Source: an uncultured Collinsella sp. (lineage in GTDB: Bacteria > Actinomycetota > Coriobacteriia > Coriobacteriales > Coriobacteriaceae). From it: a stretch of 37,279 bases of DNA. Numbering within the stretch: position 1 is the first letter of the stretch; each line of letters starts with the position of its first letter. Below are positions 15,754-24,865 of this stretch, in pieces. The translations under genes and the position numbers were made by a program. The notes under the pieces are model-generated. The model was not told where the DNA came from and did no database searches. It was given only the letters and a program-made list of their open reading frames with translations. Location of the stretch: the NCBI GenBank assembly GCA_900540095.1, contig UQEO01000007.1:1-37279 (forward strand), read 5' to 3'.

Positions 15754-16797
15754 TTAGCGCTTGCGGGGGACGAGTTTGGTGCGGCGCAGGTGGATCATCT
15801 CGGCGGCGATGGAGATGGCGATCTCCTCGGGGTCCTCGGCCTCGATGGCAACGCCGATCGGAAGGTGCAGCTCGTCGATCTGGTCCTGTGTAAAGCCTTC
15901 CTGCTCCAGGCGGGCACGCACAAAGGCCGTCTTGCGACGCGAACCCAGACAGCCCAGGTAGGCAGGCTTGGCACGCATGGCCTGAATCACCACGTCGATA
16001 TCGGACTTGTGGCCTGCTGTGGCCACGACCACCAAGTCGCGCGGGCCGATGGGGCACTGCTTGCTCAGGTTCTTGTAATCGACCAGGCGACGATCGTAGA
16101 CACCGGGCACCCATTCGGGCGTCAACGTGCCGGGGCGGTCATCGCAGGCCACGACGGCAAAGCCCGCCGCCGTGAGCACGCGCGCCGTCGCGGCGCCCAC
16201 GTGGCCGCAGCCAAAGATATAGGTCAGGCCCTCGGGGCAGAGCGTCTCGATGTGCGCCGCGGGAATCTCAGAGGCCGCGTTGGTGTAGGTGACCTTACTC
16301 CCCTCCTCCACCAGCGAAAGCCCGGGGCAGCCTGCAATGGTGCGGCGCGATTCCTCGCCATGGTACTCGGCTACATCGCCCTCGAACGCGCTCGCGATAA
16401 ACGGCTCAAAGTCGATGACGAAGTCGCCGATGCGCCGATAGGCCAAGACGTCGGCAATTTCCTGGAACAACGGTGCCTGGGTCGCATCCAGATGCAGATA
16501 GCACAGGCAAATGGCTCCGCCGCAGATCATGCCGGTATCGGAGTTCTCGCCGCCCATGGTGTAGCGGACCAGACGCGATTGCCCCGCGGCCAGCAGCTCT
16601 CGCGCCTCGTCCAGCGCAAAGAGCTCAATCTTGCCGCCGCCGATAGTGCCCGCCTGGCTGCCATCGGCAAAGACGGCCATCCATGCGCCCACACCGCGCG
16701 GTGACGACCCCGCCGTGCCGGCCACGACCACGAGCTCGCACGTCTCGCCAGCACGCAGGGCGGCAAGCGCCGCATTCACAACATCGAGCTTTTCCAT
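15754..16797 (-). CDS. xdhC: XdhC-family molybdenum hydroxylase maturation protein
   Basis: XdhC-type proteins bind the molybdenum cofactor and help deliver its sulfurated form to xanthine dehydrogenase-type enzymes. The 347-residue product has the N-terminal XdhC/CoxI domain (ELVVVAGTAGSSPRGVGAWM, then GTIGGGKIE) and a C-terminal Rossmann domain (TYIFGCGHVGAATARVL, then GCLGSRRKTAFVRARL). It lies 9 bases after yqeB on the same strand and near mocA and yqeC, fitting assembly of a selenium-dependent molybdenum hydroxylase. The xdh gene at the right end of the window is a plausible client. Confidence 0.92.
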   Translation of the reverse strand: MEKLDVVNAALAALRAGETCELVVVAGTAGSSPRGVGAWMAVFADGSQAGTIGGGKIELFALDEARELLAAGQSRLVRYTMGGENSDTGMICGGAICLCYLHLDATQAPLFQEIADVLAYRRIGDFVIDFEPFIASAFEGDVAEYHGEESRRTIAGCPGLSLVEEGSKVTYTNAASEIPAAHIETLCPEGLTYIFGCGHVGAATARVLTAAGFAVVACDDRPGTLTPEWVPGVYDRRLVDYKNLSKQCPIGPRDLVVVATAGHKSDIDVVIQAMRAKPAYLGCLGSRRKTAFVRARLEQEGFTQDQIDELHLPIGVAIEAEDPEEIAISIAAEMIHLRRTKLVPRKR

Positions 16798-16806
16798 TGC
16801 CGCCTT

Positions 16807-17601
16807 CTATCCTCTAAAGATATCGGTGAGCATAGCGAGTGCCTCGAGCACGCCGCCGCCGACCGACGTCGCCTTGTCCGAAATGTAGTTGATATAGCTG
16901 GCATCGCCGCGCGGATCGACATCGGCGCATTTAAAGCCCTCGGTCACCTGCACGCCGTTCGCCAAAAGCCCGCGCAGACAGCCATCGATCTGCGTGCACA
17001 TGGGCGTATCGTCCGCGTAGCCAATCACGTCTCCGGCGCTCACGATGTCGCCGATTGCGCGGTCGGACCGAAACACGCCGGCGGCGGGGCTGTGGATAAC
17101 GCGCTCCTTGCCATAGCCGGCGATCACGCCCGGCACGCCCGTGTTGGGCTGGGGCGAGCCCTGGGTAATGACGCGGCCCAAAAAATGCCCGCGCATGGTC
17201 TCGACCACGGCGTCGCAGTCAACCGGCGCGGTGAAGCCCGGTCCCACGGCGATGACGGCAGGCGCCATGTCGCGCGTGGTACCCAGGTTGCGCTTGGCCA
17301 AAATCGCGTCGACCACGGCAGCGGGTTTCAGTTCGTCGAGCATCTTGGCCTGGGGGTCTACCACGACGGCGACGTCTCCGGCCTCGGTAATTGCAAGCGC
17401 CTCTGCCGGCGTCTGCGCCAAGCGAGCGCGAATGCCCTCGACCTGGACCTCGCCCAGGCGAATGGCCTCGCAAAAACTGATTGTGCGGCGGATGCACGTG
17501 GGAACCGCGATATCGGCCATAACGACCGACACGCCGGCGCGCACCAAACGGGCGGCGACGCCCGTGGCGATATCGCCGGCGCCGCGAACATAAACGAGCA
17601 T
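16807..17601 (-). CDS. yqeB: Selenium-dependent molybdenum hydroxylase system protein, YqeB family
   Basis: The 264-residue product begins MLVYVRGAGDIATGVAARLV, a Rossmann-like GxGxxA motif, and matches the EF2563/YqeB family found with selenium-dependent molybdenum hydroxylases, with AVGPGFTAPVDCDAVVETMR and HSPAAGVFRSDRAIGDIVSA. Its exact reaction is not established; the family is linked to use of labile selenium in the cofactor. The ATG at 17601 has GGGAGGTG upstream. It is divergent from yqeC and followed by xdhC. Confidence 0.9.
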   Translation of the reverse strand: MLVYVRGAGDIATGVAARLVRAGVSVVMADIAVPTCIRRTISFCEAIRLGEVQVEGIRARLAQTPAEALAITEAGDVAVVVDPQAKMLDELKPAAVVDAILAKRNLGTTRDMAPAVIAVGPGFTAPVDCDAVVETMRGHFLGRVITQGSPQPNTGVPGVIAGYGKERVIHSPAAGVFRSDRAIGDIVSAGDVIGYADDTPMCTQIDGCLRGLLANGVQVTEGFKCADVDPRGDASYINYISDKATSVGGGVLEALAMLTDIFRG

Positions 17602-17703
17602 TCCCGGGGCACCTCCCTGTGCTACGGTTTGAGCAGAGCAAAAGCGGTTCGACCGCTACTCTGATGATTATTTATTATCACAGTATTATACGGCGGTGAA
17701 CAG
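17602..17703. promoter_or_regulatory. Divergent promoter region between yqeB and yqeC
   Basis: The 102-base gap is AT-rich toward yqeC, with TATTAT about 25 bases before the yqeC ATG as a -10 candidate. It contains a perfect dyad AGCGGT-TCG-ACCGCT at 17643-17657, central to both genes and a possible operator. No good -35 is evident. Confidence 0.45.
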
Positions 17704-18441
17704 ATGGAAACGGTTAGCGGCAATCTTGCCTCGGCGCTCAGGATCAAGCCGGGCATTACCGCGATTATCGGCAGCGGTGGCAAGTCGACCTTGCTAAAGA
17801 CGCTGGGTCTTGAGCTCATGCGCGCTGGCGACCGCGTGCTCCTCTGCACCACCACGCATATGCTTCCCGTTGCCGGCGTGCCATGGGACGGGTCGAATCG
17901 TCGCCTGGACGCCGCGCCTTGGAAGCCGGGCGCCTCGCATGTCCCCGGTTGCACCTGCGAGGCCTGCGCGGGGCTTGTGCGGGGAAGCATCTGCCAAGCT
18001 GGTGTCTTGGACCCGGAGACGGGCAAGTTCTCCTCCCCCGCCGAGCCGCTCGACCAGCTGGCGCAGCGCTTTGACTACGTCCTGGCCGAGGCAGACGGTA
18101 GCAAGCGACTCCCGCTCAAGGCGCATGCCGCTTGGGAGCCGGTAATTCCCTCCGGCACAGCAAACGTTGTCTGGGTCGTCGGCGCCTCGGGGCTGGGCAA
18201 GCCCGTCGCCGAGGTTGTCCACCGCCCCGAGCTCTTCTGCGAGCGCTGCGGCTGCGAGCCCACCGACGCTGCCACCCCAGAGCGCGTCGCCATGGTGCTC
18301 AATGCCGAGCTGCGAATGCTGAACCTCAACAATGCCCGCATCATGCTCAACCAAGTCGACACGCTTGCCGACCCAACGATGGCAGATCGCTTCGAGGCAG
18401 CCCTCGACCGTTCCATCATCACCACCAGCCTCAAAGGGTAG
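17704..18441 (+). CDS. yqeC: Putative selenium-dependent hydroxylase accessory protein YqeC
   Basis: The 245-residue product has a P-loop GSGGKST at 23-29 near the N-terminus, followed by LLCTTTHML and FDYVLAEADGSKRLPLKAHA, features of the YqeC family that co-occurs with YqeB and selenium-dependent molybdenum hydroxylases. It probably binds a nucleotide; its biochemical role is unknown. A cysteine-rich insert (CTCEACAGLVRGSIC) is visible. The stop codon lies inside the left arm of a long inverted repeat (18436-18540), so the natural C-terminus may have been replaced; the last residues are TTSLKG. Confidence 0.88.
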   Translation: METVSGNLASALRIKPGITAIIGSGGKSTLLKTLGLELMRAGDRVLLCTTTHMLPVAGVPWDGSNRRLDAAPWKPGASHVPGCTCEACAGLVRGSICQAGVLDPETGKFSSPAEPLDQLAQRFDYVLAEADGSKRLPLKAHAAWEPVIPSGTANVVWVVGASGLGKPVAEVVHRPELFCERCGCEPTDAATPERVAMVLNAELRMLNLNNARIMLNQVDTLADPTMADRFEAALDRSIITTSLKG

Positions 18442-18540
18442 CTAATTTGGGACGGGGCTCTTTTAGCTACCCCATGTTGAGAGAAAAATCATCAGGCAGG
18501 CAAGGGTAGCTAAAAGAGCCCCGTCCCAAATTAGCTACCC
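18436..18540. repeat. Perfect inverted repeat with 37-base arms
   Basis: Arms at 18436-18472 and 18504-18540 are exact reverse complements, separated by 31 bases. Each arm is itself bounded by the dyad GGGTAGCTAA / TTAGCTACCC around a core containing GGGACGGGGCTC. The element lies between convergent yqeC and hyuA and includes the yqeC stop codon. It may serve as a bidirectional terminator, but its modular form suggests an intergenic repeat family. Confidence 0.9.
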
Positions 18541-18554
18541 TGGCGGCCTTCCTG

Positions 18555-19922
18555 CTAGCGGGGCACGTAGCGACCGGGTTGGGCTCCGGTGGGCTCGCCA
18601 TCGCGCGCCACCAGCACGCCGTTCACAAACACGGCCTTGGCGCGGCCATGTGCCTCAAAACCCTCGAGCGGCGTGTAGTCCACAGCCTGATGCTGCGTCG
18701 CCGCGCTAATGGTCCAGCGCGCCTTGGGATCCCACACGCACACGTCGGCATCGGAGCCCTCGGCAAGACAGCCCTTGCGCGGATACATGCCAAAGACGCG
18801 CGCCGGGTTCTCGCTCATCAAGCGGCACAGATCCTCGGGTCCCAGCTGGCCCTCAAAGCTCGTGGCAATCGCGACGGGACGATGCTCCACGCCGGGCCCG
18901 CCGTTGGGAATCGCGCGGAAATCATCGCGTCCGCGGTCCTTTTGCCCGTGCAGGTTAAAGCTGCAATGATCGGTCGCAATAGTATCGATCTCGCCGGCCA
19001 CAAGCGCCTCGCGCAGCGCGGCACGGTCGCCGGCATGGCGCAGTGGCGGGCTCATCACATACTTGGCACCCGCAAAGCCGTCCTCGCCCTGCTCCAGATA
19101 GCAGGTGTCGTCGAGCATCAGATACTGAGGGCAGGTCTCGACATAGATATTCTTCTGCCCGCGCGCCTTGGCCGCACGAATGGCCTCGAGCCCCAACTTG
19201 GTCGAAAGGTGCACCACGTTGACTGGGGCGTCGCCGGCCAGGTGCGCCAGATACAGCAGGCGGCTCACGGCTTCGGCCTCACACACGTCCGGGCGGCTGA
19301 GCGCATGCCCCTCGGGTCCATGAATCCCCTGCTCGTACACGCGCTTCTGCAGCTCATTCACCAGCGTACCGTTCTCGCAATGCACGCACAGTATGCCGCC
19401 AATACGCTTGAGCTCCTCGAGCACCTCGAGCGTCTCGGCATCGTCCAGGCGCAAATGATCGTAGGCAAAGTAGGTCTTAAACGACGATACGCCCGCCTCG
19501 CGCATAGCCGAAAGATCGGCGCGGTTGCGTTCATTCCACTCGGCGAGTGCCATATGAAAGGCGTAGTTGGCCGTGCAGGTTCCGTCGGCACGGCGATGCC
19601 ACTCGGCCAAGGCATCGGGCATGGTCACGCCGCGATCAGCCGTCGCGTAGTCCACGATGGTCGTCGTACCGCCGCAGGCAGCCGCACGCGTGCCGGTTTC
19701 AAAGCTATCGGCTGTCCAATCCATGCCAGTCCAGCACTGCATGTGCGTGTGGCCGTCGATAAAGCCGGGGAACACCCAACAGCCCACGGCATCCTCAACG
19801 GTATCGCCCTCGGCCGGCTCAATCGCCGCGGCGATCCGCACGATCTTATCGCCCTCCATGGTAAGATCGGCGCGGCGAAGCCCCTGGGGCGTCACGAGCG
19901 CGCCGTTTTTGATGATGATCAT
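18555..19922 (-). CDS. hyuA: Hydantoinase / dihydropyrimidinase-like cyclic amidohydrolase (ygeZ type)
   Basis: Metal-dependent hydrolase that opens cyclic ureides. The 455-residue product has all expected active-site residues: H58 and H60 (DGHTHM), carbamylated lysine K149 (SSFKTYFAYD), H181 (VHCEN), H238 (VVHLST) and D318 (ATDHC). Its surroundings (mocA, ygeW, ygeY, ygeX, yqeB, yqeC) match the E. coli region holding ygeZ/hyuA, so a role in opening a purine-derived ring is more likely than pyrimidine degradation. It starts 9 bases after the mocA stop and forms a two-gene unit with it. Confidence 0.9.
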   Translation of the reverse strand: MIIIKNGALVTPQGLRRADLTMEGDKIVRIAAAIEPAEGDTVEDAVGCWVFPGFIDGHTHMQCWTGMDWTADSFETGTRAAACGGTTTIVDYATADRGVTMPDALAEWHRRADGTCTANYAFHMALAEWNERNRADLSAMREAGVSSFKTYFAYDHLRLDDAETLEVLEELKRIGGILCVHCENGTLVNELQKRVYEQGIHGPEGHALSRPDVCEAEAVSRLLYLAHLAGDAPVNVVHLSTKLGLEAIRAAKARGQKNIYVETCPQYLMLDDTCYLEQGEDGFAGAKYVMSPPLRHAGDRAALREALVAGEIDTIATDHCSFNLHGQKDRGRDDFRAIPNGGPGVEHRPVAIATSFEGQLGPEDLCRLMSENPARVFGMYPRKGCLAEGSDADVCVWDPKARWTISAATQHQAVDYTPLEGFEAHGRAKAVFVNGVLVARDGEPTGAQPGRYVPR

Positions 19923-19930
19923 GTTGCTCC

Positions 19931-20545
19931 TTATTGATTAATACTGTTGGCCACGCGATCAAAATACGAGCAGGCCGCGATATGCTCCGTTATGCGTTGC
20001 TGTCCCTTGACGGTATCGACGTCCCACAGCTCGTAGGCACGCGCCTCGACCAGCACCACGTCGGTACGGCCTTTGAGAATCGAGTCCCCGCCGTCCTTGC
20101 CCTCAAGACACATAAGTGCATCGAACAGTTCCGCCGGAAAGAGCACCGGGCTCGAAGGCTCACCGTTACACGCAAGACGCACCGGATGTTTGCGGTCACG
20201 CTCGTCAAATGCACGAACCATGGCATCAAAAGAATCCGAACTCACGAGCGGCTGGTCGCCCGGCAAAAAGAGGCAACCTTTCCAGTTGCGTTCGACTCCC
20301 CATGAAAGGCCCGCACGGACGCTTTCGCTGCGCAGCCCGCCATCGTGCAGCACGCACGGGCAATGCTTGTCCTCGCAAATCTGGGCGACCTCGGGCCAAC
20401 GCGTCGAAACCACGACGTCAAAGCCCCGGGGAACCGAATCGATGGTCCGGGCAATCAGCGGCTCGCCATAGATATCGGCAAGCATCTTGTTAGAGCCAAA
20501 CCGCTTGCCCTCGCCCGAAGCCATAATGACGCATCCAAGTTTCAT
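19931..20545 (-). CDS. mocA: MocA-like molybdenum cofactor nucleotidyltransferase
   Basis: NTP-transferase fold protein that probably attaches CMP (or another nucleotide) to molybdopterin for a molybdenum hydroxylase. The frame is open from 20644, but the ATG at 20545 with GGGAGG seven bases upstream gives the correct start, MKLGCVIMASGEGKRFGSNK, the nucleotide-binding loop. FLPGDQPLVSSDSFD and the later CNGEPSSPVLFPAELFDAL complete the family pattern. The product is 204 residues. E. coli ygfJ (mocA) is in the same neighbourhood. It is followed directly by hyuA. Confidence 0.88.
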   Translation of the reverse strand: MKLGCVIMASGEGKRFGSNKMLADIYGEPLIARTIDSVPRGFDVVVSTRWPEVAQICEDKHCPCVLHDGGLRSESVRAGLSWGVERNWKGCLFLPGDQPLVSSDSFDAMVRAFDERDRKHPVRLACNGEPSSPVLFPAELFDALMCLEGKDGGDSILKGRTDVVLVEARAYELWDVDTVKGQQRITEHIAACSYFDRVANSINQ

Positions 20546-20632
20546 GGTGATACCTCCCCTGAAACCATCGTACCCATAACTCGCGCCGCGGGCATCCACA
20601 TCGAAAGCGCCTATCCCGCACGCCCGCGATGC

Positions 20633-20671
20633 AAAAAAGGGCACCCCGCCGGTTGGCAGAGCGCCCCCTTT
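20633..20671 (-). terminator. Terminator of the ygeX-ygeY-ygeW unit
   Basis: On the minus strand, just after the ygeW stop, AAAGGG...CCCTTT encloses a 9-pair stem (CGCTCTGCC / GGCGGGGTG with G-U pairs) and an AACC loop, followed by TTTTTTGC. It separates ygeW from mocA. Confidence 0.75.
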
Positions 20672-20694
20672 ACATGGCTTACCTCAGCCCAGCT

Positions 20695-21897
20695 TTAGGC
20701 CTGGAGCCAACGGGCGGTGTTGCGCTCGTCGAGGGCCTTGAGAGTAGCGGCGGGATCGGCAACCTTCTGCAGGAACATCATGGCAGCGATGGCGTACGGC
20801 TTGTAGCTGGCCTCCTTGTACATGCCCACACGGTGCATGTCGAAGACGTCGGCGTTAACCTCGCCGTGCTCGCAGGAGACACCGGAGATGTCGGCGGGCA
20901 GCGGGTGCATAAAGATGGTGTCCTGGCCGTTGGCGGTATTCTCCATGAGCTCAGTCGTGGAGCACCAATCCTGATGGGTGGCGTTCTGGGCGAGCAGCTC
21001 CTTCTCGAGCGCAGCGATGCCGGCGTCGTCGCCCTCGGCGTACAGATTGGTACGCTTCTCCATGGCGGCAAACGGAGCCCAGCTCTTGGGGATCACGATG
21101 TCGGCGCCCTCGAAGGCCTCGGCCATGGTGTTGACCTGCTTAAAGGTGGTGCCGGACTCGGCGGCGTAGCCCTTAGCGCGCTCGACGACCTCGGGCATGA
21201 GGTCGTAGCCCTCGGGGTGAGCCAGGGTGACGTCCATGCCAAAGCGGGGCAGCAGGCTGATCAGCGACTGCGGGCAGGACAGCGGCTTGCCGTAAGAGGG
21301 CGAATAGGCCCAGGTAACGGCGACCTTCTTGCCCTTGAGGTTCTCAAGACCGCCAAACTCGTTGATGAGGTAAAGCATGTCGGCAGAGGACTGCGTGGGG
21401 TGATCGGAGTCGGACTGCAGGGAGATGAGCGTGGGACGGTGATCCAGAACGCCGTCCTCGTAGGCCTGCTGCACGGACTCGGAGACCTCGGCCATGTAGG
21501 CGTCGCCCTTGCCGATGTACATGTCGTCGCGGATGCCGATGACGTCGGCCATGAAGGAGATCATGGTAGCGGTCTCGCGGACGGTCTCGCCGTGAGCGAT
21601 CTGGGACTTCTTCTCGTCCAGGTCCTGCAGCTCAAGGCCGAGCAGGTTGGCGGCCTTAGAGAAGGAGAAGCGCGTACGGGTGGAGTTGTCGCGGAACAGG
21701 GAGACGGCCAGGCCCGAGTCGAAGATCTTGGGAGAGACGTTGTTCTCACGCAGCTCGCGCAGGGCGTCGGCGACGATGTAGAGAGCCTTGAGCTCATCGG
21801 TGGTCTTGTCCCAGGTGTGCAGGAAGTCGCTGCCGTACATGCCCTTAAAATCGAGGCCGTTCAGCTGCTCGACGAGCTCGGTAAACTTAGCGTCCAT
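20695..21897 (-). CDS. ygeW: Knotted carbamoyltransferase YgeW
   Basis: Member of the aspartate/ornithine transcarbamylase superfamily whose physiological substrate is not settled. The frame is open from 22083, but the ATG at 21897 with AAAGGA upstream gives a 400-residue product, matching the family length of about 400. The carbamoyl phosphate motif is FRDNSTRTRFSF (S72-T73-R74-T75-R76) and the C-terminal HPLPADISG replaces the usual HPLPR-type loop, as in YgeW. It is last of ygeX-ygeY-ygeW. In E. coli and several gut anaerobes the same trio occurs with selenium-dependent purine catabolism genes, where a catabolic role releasing carbamoyl phosphate has been suggested. Confidence 0.95.
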   Translation of the reverse strand: MDAKFTELVEQLNGLDFKGMYGSDFLHTWDKTTDELKALYIVADALRELRENNVSPKIFDSGLAVSLFRDNSTRTRFSFSKAANLLGLELQDLDEKKSQIAHGETVRETATMISFMADVIGIRDDMYIGKGDAYMAEVSESVQQAYEDGVLDHRPTLISLQSDSDHPTQSSADMLYLINEFGGLENLKGKKVAVTWAYSPSYGKPLSCPQSLISLLPRFGMDVTLAHPEGYDLMPEVVERAKGYAAESGTTFKQVNTMAEAFEGADIVIPKSWAPFAAMEKRTNLYAEGDDAGIAALEKELLAQNATHQDWCSTTELMENTANGQDTIFMHPLPADISGVSCEHGEVNADVFDMHRVGMYKEASYKPYAIAAMMFLQKVADPAATLKALDERNTARWLQA

Positions 21898-22051
21898 GGA
21901 AATGTCCTTTCTAAAGATGAAACGATCGCAATGAGTAGATGTGCTCCGGCATGCGCGTGTGGCTAGAACATGCAAAGCACCATGACGAGGACCCGCCACC
22001 GTTGAGGAAGCATGGGAGATAACGACCGCGGGCCCCAAGTCAACAGGGGGT

Positions 22052-22076
22052 GCCGGGGACACGAGCGGCCCCCGGC
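22052..22076 (-). other. GC-rich hairpin between ygeY and ygeW
   Basis: Arms GCCGGGG (22052-22058) and CCCCGGC (22070-22076) with an 11-base loop sit in the 200-base gap between the ygeY stop and the ygeW start. No U-run follows on either strand, so it is more likely a processing or stability element in a shared transcript than a terminator. Nothing else is evident in the gap. Confidence 0.45.
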
Positions 22077-22098
22077 TCAACAAAATCGAGGAATGGGA

Positions 22099-23484
22099 CT
22101 AGTCGATCTTGTTGTTGGTCAGACCGGCGCGGAACACGGTGGCGTCGCCATCGGCCTGGCTCGGATCGTAGAGGTTCAGAGCAGCCACATACATGGCGGC
22201 AGCGGTGACCAGGTCGTCCTTGTAGGTGACCTCGTTGGGAGCGTGAGCCTGAGACTCGGCACCCGGGCCAAAGCCGACGCAGGGGATGCCATAGCGGCCC
22301 TGGATGGAAACGCAGTTCGTGGAGAAGGTCCACTTGTCGCACAGCGGACGACCGGTGCGCTTGTCCATGCTGGGCTCGCAGCCGATGCGCTCGTCACCAA
22401 ACATGGCCTTGTGGGCGTCGACGAGGGCCTTGACGTGCGGAGCGGTCTCCTTGTTGATCCACGTGGGGAAGTAAGCCTCGGTCTCGTAGACCTCGCCGGT
22501 CCAGGACGGACGGTCGTACATGTACATGGAGACCTTCACGTCGTCGCCGTACTTCTTGGCGGCCGGCAGGTTGCGGATCTCGTCCAGGCAGGACTCCCAG
22601 GTCTCACCGGCGGTCATGCGACGGTCGATGGAGATAGCGCAGGAATCGGCCACGGCGCAGCGGCTGGGGCTGGTGTAGAAGATCTGGCTGACGGTGCAGG
22701 TGCCGCGGCCCAGGAAGCGGGCGTCCTCGAAGTGCTCGGGGTTGTACTTGGGGTCGAGCATCTTGACGAGACCCTTGATGTCGGTCGACTCGTCGCAGCC
22801 GTTGTTGTTGAGGGCGCGAACGTCGGCGATGATGTCGGCCATCTTGTAGATGGCGTTGTCGCCGCGGTCGGGAGCGGAGCCGTGGCAGGAGGTACCGTGA
22901 ACGTCGACGCGGATCTCCATGCGGCCGCGGTGACCGCGATAGATGCCGCCGTCGGTGGGCTCGGTGGAAATGACGAACTCGGGCTTAATGCCATCCTTGT
23001 TGTAGATGTACTGCCAGCACATGCCGTCGCAGTCCTCTTCCTGGACGGTGCCGACGACCATGATCTTGTAGCCCTCGGGGATGAGGCCCATGTCCTTCAT
23101 CATCTTGGCAGCGTAGGTAGCAGAAGCCATGCCGCCCTCCTGGTCGGAGCCACCGCGGCCGTAGATGATCTCGTCGGTCTCGTAGCCCTCATAGGGATCG
23201 GCATCCCAGTTCTCGATGTTGCCGATGCCGACGGTGTCGATGTGGGAGTCGATGGCGATGATCTTGTCGCCCTCGCCCATAAAGCCCATGACGTTGCCCA
23301 GACCGTCGACCTTGACCTCGTCATAGCCAAGGCTCTCCATCTCGGCCTTGATGCAGGCAACAACCTCACCCTCCTCGCAGGACTCAGAGGGATGGGAGAT
23401 CATAGCGCGCAGAAAGCGAGTCATGTCGGCGCGGTGAGACTCAGCAGCAGCCTTGATAGCGTCGAAATCGAGTTCTTTAGCCAT
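22099..23484 (-). CDS. ygeY: YgeY family selenium metabolism-linked hydrolase (M20 fold)
   Basis: Zinc-dependent amidohydrolase or deacylase of the M20 peptidase family. The 461-residue product carries H81 and D83 (IDSHIDTVG), D114 (GRGGSDQEGG), E149-E150 (GTVQEEDCDG), an ISTEPTDGG segment and a late histidine in AESQAHAPNE, all in the order expected for the di-metal site. The family is named for linkage with selenium-dependent molybdenum hydroxylase clusters; its substrate is not established, though an N-carbamoyl or ureido amino acid would fit its neighbours hyuA, ygeW and ygeX. Confidence 0.94.
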   Translation of the reverse strand: MAKELDFDAIKAAAESHRADMTRFLRAMISHPSESCEEGEVVACIKAEMESLGYDEVKVDGLGNVMGFMGEGDKIIAIDSHIDTVGIGNIENWDADPYEGYETDEIIYGRGGSDQEGGMASATYAAKMMKDMGLIPEGYKIMVVGTVQEEDCDGMCWQYIYNKDGIKPEFVISTEPTDGGIYRGHRGRMEIRVDVHGTSCHGSAPDRGDNAIYKMADIIADVRALNNNGCDESTDIKGLVKMLDPKYNPEHFEDARFLGRGTCTVSQIFYTSPSRCAVADSCAISIDRRMTAGETWESCLDEIRNLPAAKKYGDDVKVSMYMYDRPSWTGEVYETEAYFPTWINKETAPHVKALVDAHKAMFGDERIGCEPSMDKRTGRPLCDKWTFSTNCVSIQGRYGIPCVGFGPGAESQAHAPNEVTYKDDLVTAAAMYVAALNLYDPSQADGDATVFRAGLTNNKID

Positions 23485-23558
23485 TGTTCATAACCTTTCA
23501 TACGAAGGAATCTACCTGTGAGGTGGCGGAGCGATACCTATTTACTCCGCCCTAACGA

Positions 23559-24773
23559 TTAGTAAGTGGGATATTCGCCTTCCCAAACAATACGGCGATA
23601 CTGGTCGGGATCCGTGTCACCTTCCGTGGAGAAGCAGAGCACGGAGCTCGTCTTATCCAGGCCGATGAGCTCCTTGAGCTCGGCGTACTCGGGATCGAGC
23701 ATGAGAGTCTCGACCAGACCGGTGGTCACAGCGCCGGACTCGCCGGAGATGACGCGCGGGTCGCCCTTCTCGGGAGCGCCCAGGGTGCGCATGCCGCGAG
23801 CGGTGACCCAGTCGGGGCAGGACACGAAGGCAGTGGTGTGGTTGCGCAGGATATCCCAGCCCAGGATGTTAGGCTCGCCGCAGCACAGGCCGGCCATGAT
23901 GGAAGGCATGTCGCCGTCCACGATACGCGGATCGCCATCGCCGGCGGCAGCGCCCTTGTACAGGCAGGCAGCCGGAGCGCACTCGACCACAACAAAGGTC
24001 GGCGGGTTATCGGGATACAGGTTGGTGAAGTAGCCCACCACGGCGCCGGCGAGCGAACCCACGCCAGCCTGGACAAACACGTGCGTCGGGCGGTTGATGG
24101 CCATCTCGCGCAGCTGCTCGGCAGCCTCGGAGGCCATGGTGCCGTAACCCTCCATGATCCAGGACGGGATCTTCTCGTAGCCCTCCCAGGCGGTGTCCTG
24201 AACGATGACGCCGCGCTCGCAGGCATCGGCCTCGGCGGCGGCCATGCGCACGCACTCGTCGTAGTTGACCTCTTCGATGGTCACCGTTGCGCCCTCGGCG
24301 GCGATGTTATCGAAGCGGGGCTTAGTGGAACCCTTGGGCATGTGAACGACGGCCTTCTGGCCCAGCTTGTTGGCAGCCCATGCCACGCCGCGGCCATGGT
24401 TGCCGTCGGTGGCGGTAAAGAAGGTGGCCTGGCCAAAGTCCTCGGCCAGCTGATCGGAGGTCAGGTAATCGAAGGTGCAGTCGGCAACGTCCTTGCCGGT
24501 CTCATCGGCAATATAGTTGGCCATGGCAAACGAGCCGCCCAGGACCTTAAAGGCGTTGAGGCCAAAGCGATAGCTCTCGTCCTTAACGCACAGGTTGGAC
24601 AGGCCCAGGCGCGCAGCCTGACCGTCCAGACGGGCAAGCGGAGTGACGGTATATTGAGGGAACGACTGGTGGAAGGCACGGGCCTTCTTCACGTGGTCGA
24701 GGCTCATGATTCCCAAGTGCTTGTCATCGCTCTTGGGCATCGTGTTGCCCGCCCACTGGATCTTATCGGCCAT
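23559..24773 (-). CDS. ygeX: Diaminopropionate ammonia-lyase YgeX
   Basis: PLP-dependent fold-type II enzyme that converts 2,3-diaminopropionate to pyruvate and two ammonia. The 404-residue product has the PLP lysine in FGLNAFKVLGG (K76), the phosphate-binding loop and substrate region in DGNHGRGVAWAANKL, and GVGSLAGAVVGYF. Length and motifs match E. coli YgeX. It is the first gene of ygeX-ygeY-ygeW, each separated by a gap (73 bases to ygeY). It is divergent from a YheO/DauR-like regulator with paired dyads between them. Confidence 0.95.
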   Translation of the reverse strand: MADKIQWAGNTMPKSDDKHLGIMSLDHVKKARAFHQSFPQYTVTPLARLDGQAARLGLSNLCVKDESYRFGLNAFKVLGGSFAMANYIADETGKDVADCTFDYLTSDQLAEDFGQATFFTATDGNHGRGVAWAANKLGQKAVVHMPKGSTKPRFDNIAAEGATVTIEEVNYDECVRMAAAEADACERGVIVQDTAWEGYEKIPSWIMEGYGTMASEAAEQLREMAINRPTHVFVQAGVGSLAGAVVGYFTNLYPDNPPTFVVVECAPAACLYKGAAAGDGDPRIVDGDMPSIMAGLCCGEPNILGWDILRNHTTAFVSCPDWVTARGMRTLGAPEKGDPRVISGESGAVTTGLVETLMLDPEYAELKELIGLDKTSSVLCFSTEGDTDPDQYRRIVWEGEYPTY

Positions 24774-24865
24774 ACGGTGAACTCCTTAAGTCCTCTCTTG
24801 CCGGCCCCCGCATACGCGTTTCAGCCCGATCCCATTCACACGACTGAACTTTTATGTGGATGCCA

